6,679 nucleotides of DNA from an uncultured Angelakisella sp. (GTDB lineage: Bacteria; Bacillota; Clostridia; Oscillospirales; Ruminococcaceae), in assembly GCA_910585525.1 (NCBI GenBank), contig CAJUFR010000071.1, forward strand, positions 1-6,679. Reading direction: 5' to 3'. The stretch's first letter is position 1, and each line of letters begins with the position of its first letter. The position numbers were made by a program, and so were the translations under genes. Shown in pieces: positions 5,972 through 6,679 of this stretch. Under the pieces are notes generated by a model that saw nothing but the letters and a program-made list of their open reading frames with translations, was not told where the DNA came from and made no database searches.

Positions 5972-6000
5972 TGGCGTAGCCGCCAAGGCACGCCCTACCC

Positions 6001-6034
6001 GGCCTCCTCATTCGAGGGGGCCTTACCTTTGTGT
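6001..6034 (+). terminator. Hairpin downstream of tRNA-Val, possible weak terminator
   Basis: GGCCTCCTC (6001-6009) pairs with GAGGGGGCC (6014-6022) around the loop ATTC, a 9-bp stem with one G-T pair. It is followed by TTACCTTTGTGT, only a weak T-rich tract. It begins about 30 bases after the tRNA CCA end, so it may end the tRNA transcript or protect it before 3' processing. Confidence 0.5.
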
Positions 6035-6097
6035 AGAATCTTAGTGGCTGCCTGGAGACATGGGTATCTAAACTGTTTTACACCGAAGGGGTCATGG

Positions 6098-6143
6098 ACT
6101 GCTGCACGACGGCTTTTTCTTTTGCCGTCGTGCGGCAGTTTTT
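6098..6143 (+). terminator. Strong intrinsic terminator
   Basis: A 16-bp stem pairs the arm at 6098-6113 (starting ACTGCTGCACG) with that at 6124-6139, with a single G-T pair. The loop is TTTTTCTTTT and five T residues (6139-6143) close the structure. The orientation serves plus-strand transcripts, namely the tRNA and any read-through from the regulator gene. On the minus strand a run of A precedes it and no T run follows, so it would not be an efficient terminator for the convergent genes to the right, though the hairpin may still cap their 3' ends. Confidence 0.88.
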
Positions 6144-6179
6144 CAAATATTGGCTATATGGCAGTTTCCCGATCTGTTA

Positions 6180-6479
6180 TTACTGCAAGAAGTTGAGAAC
6201 CAGGGCAAGGGCGACAATCCCCAGCATCATCAGCACCAGCGCCACGCTGATTACCGTGGACATGATATTGACGGCACTCCGGCTTTCCTCGCTCTTTACG
6301 CAGATCACGGAGAGCAGGAGGCCCGTCAGCGCAAAGGCAATGTTGCAGATTGCCCAAATCATGCGTACTCCATCCGGCAGGGTGATTTTCAGAAACACCG
6401 GGACAAGGGTTGCCAGCGGCAGCAGACTGACAATCAGAGCCGCCAGACTAAGTTTTTGAAGTTTTTTTGTAACTTCCAT
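6180..6479 (-). CDS. Small hydrophobic membrane protein, three predicted helices (99 aa)
   Basis: I do not recognise a named family. The 99-residue product has a short basic N-terminus (KKLQK) and three strongly hydrophobic stretches at about residues 10-30, 40-61 and 72-95, joined by a short loop around KITLPDG and a charged loop KSEESR. No catalytic motif is visible. The ATG at 6479 is preceded by GAGG with a 7-base gap, overlapping the stop of the upstream gene only 4 bases away, so the two are almost certainly cotranscribed and translationally coupled. It is the last gene of a minus-strand operon that enters from the right. Base composition is visibly less GC-rich than in the transporter genes. 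An accessory role beside an ABC-type membrane protein is possible but unproven. Confidence 0.75.
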   Translation of the reverse strand: MEVTKKLQKLSLAALIVSLLPLATLVPVFLKITLPDGVRMIWAICNIAFALTGLLLSVICVKSEESRSAVNIMSTVISVALVLMMLGIVALALVLNFLQ

Positions 6480-6483
6480 ACGA

Positions 6484-6679
6484 TTACCTCATTTCCTTTT
6501 TTCCAAATTGTGTGATTGACAGGGCAAGCAGAGCAGCGAATACAGCGATTGCACAGGGCAGGAAAGGCATCAGCGCAAATGCGGCGTCAGAGGTTTCCGC
6601 TGTAAAGTCATGCAGGGAGCAGGACACCAGATAGCCGCTGTAACAGTAGGGATAAGCAATCCAAAGCGGCGTGTTAGCG
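6484..6679 (-). CDS. C-terminal end of a membrane protein, probably an ABC-2-type permease (partial)
   Basis: The frame is open from the right edge to a TAA at 6486-6484 and encodes 64 residues; the start lies outside the window. The visible part begins ANTPLWIAYPYCYSGYLVSC. It includes a polar segment (HDFTAETSD), then a hydrophobic segment of about 22 residues (ALMPFLPCAIAVFAALLALSI), ending TQFGKKEMR. A final helix followed by a short basic tail is typical of ABC-2-type permeases, including those of bacteriocin or lantibiotic export and immunity systems. The match to that group rests on general appearance only, since no diagnostic motif lies in this part. The close coupling to the small membrane protein downstream supports an operon. 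Confidence 0.6.
   Translation of the reverse strand, partial: ANTPLWIAYPYCYSGYLVSCSLHDFTAETSDAAFALMPFLPCAIAVFAALLALSITQFGKKEMR

Noticed and set aside
5740..5994. Direct repeat AAGGCACGCC at 5740-5749 and 5985-5994
   Set aside because: Only 10 bases match and the flanks differ, so this is close to chance in GC-rich DNA and does not look like an attachment site.
5849..6196. 115-codon frame running through the tRNA gene
   Set aside because: It crosses a complete tRNA and both downstream hairpins, so it cannot be a credible protein gene.
6094..6515. Plus-strand frames of about 121 codons opposite the small membrane protein
   Set aside because: They overlap the strong terminator stem or the small gene and have no good start signals. 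The minus-strand frame has a good ribosome binding site and clear membrane helices.

Overview
This 6.7 kb window looks like chromosomal DNA of a GC-rich, Gram-positive Clostridia-type bacterium. An Oscillospiraceae-like gut Firmicute is my best guess. The reasons are strong GGAGG-type ribosome binding sites, a lipoprotein-type solute-binding protein with a Leu-Gly-Gly-Cys lipobox, near-consensus housekeeping promoters, and GC-rich codon use in the left two thirds. The taxonomic assignment is inference.

The left part (1-4270, all minus strand) is one tightly packed import operon. In transcription order it holds a solute-binding lipoprotein (3248-4270), two binding-protein-dependent permeases (2362-3162 and 1554-2354), a PotA/FbpC-like ATPase (480-1541), and a TIM-barrel sugar phosphate isomerase/epimerase-like protein (1-469, its C-terminal part lies outside the window). 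The last four genes are 7-12 bases apart, with ribosome binding sites overlapping the preceding stop codons. The one wide gap, after the binding protein, holds a GC-rich stem-loop.

The divergent control region (4271-4576) has an exact-consensus promoter (TTGACA, 17-base spacer, TATAAT) for the transporter operon. A perfect 10-bp inverted repeat lies in its leader. A second promoter drives a LacI/GalR-type repressor (4577-5632, plus strand). An AT-rich TTATTRAT motif occurs at both promoters and is a candidate operator. The repressor lacks the usual LacI hinge sequence. The probable logic is that the repressor senses the imported compound or a derivative, the ABC system imports it, and the isomerase-like enzyme acts on it. 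The substrate cannot be read from sequence; a sugar, sugar phosphate or related phosphorylated or acidic compound is the favoured guess.

To the right, a short intergenic stretch with a strong dyad (5714-5755) leads to a complete tRNA-Val(CAC) gene (5895-5971). This gene has its own promoter and encoded CCA end, and two downstream hairpins, the second being an excellent intrinsic terminator (6098-6143). Beyond it DNA composition becomes less GC-rich. Two minus-strand genes converge on the tRNA: a three-helix small membrane protein (6180-6479) and the C-terminal end of a probable ABC-type membrane protein (6484-6679). They look like the end of a different operon, possibly a peptide export or immunity module. 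No mobile element, CRISPR array or rRNA was seen, and I found no clearly new system; the most testable points are the transporter's substrate and the unusual repressor/operator pair.
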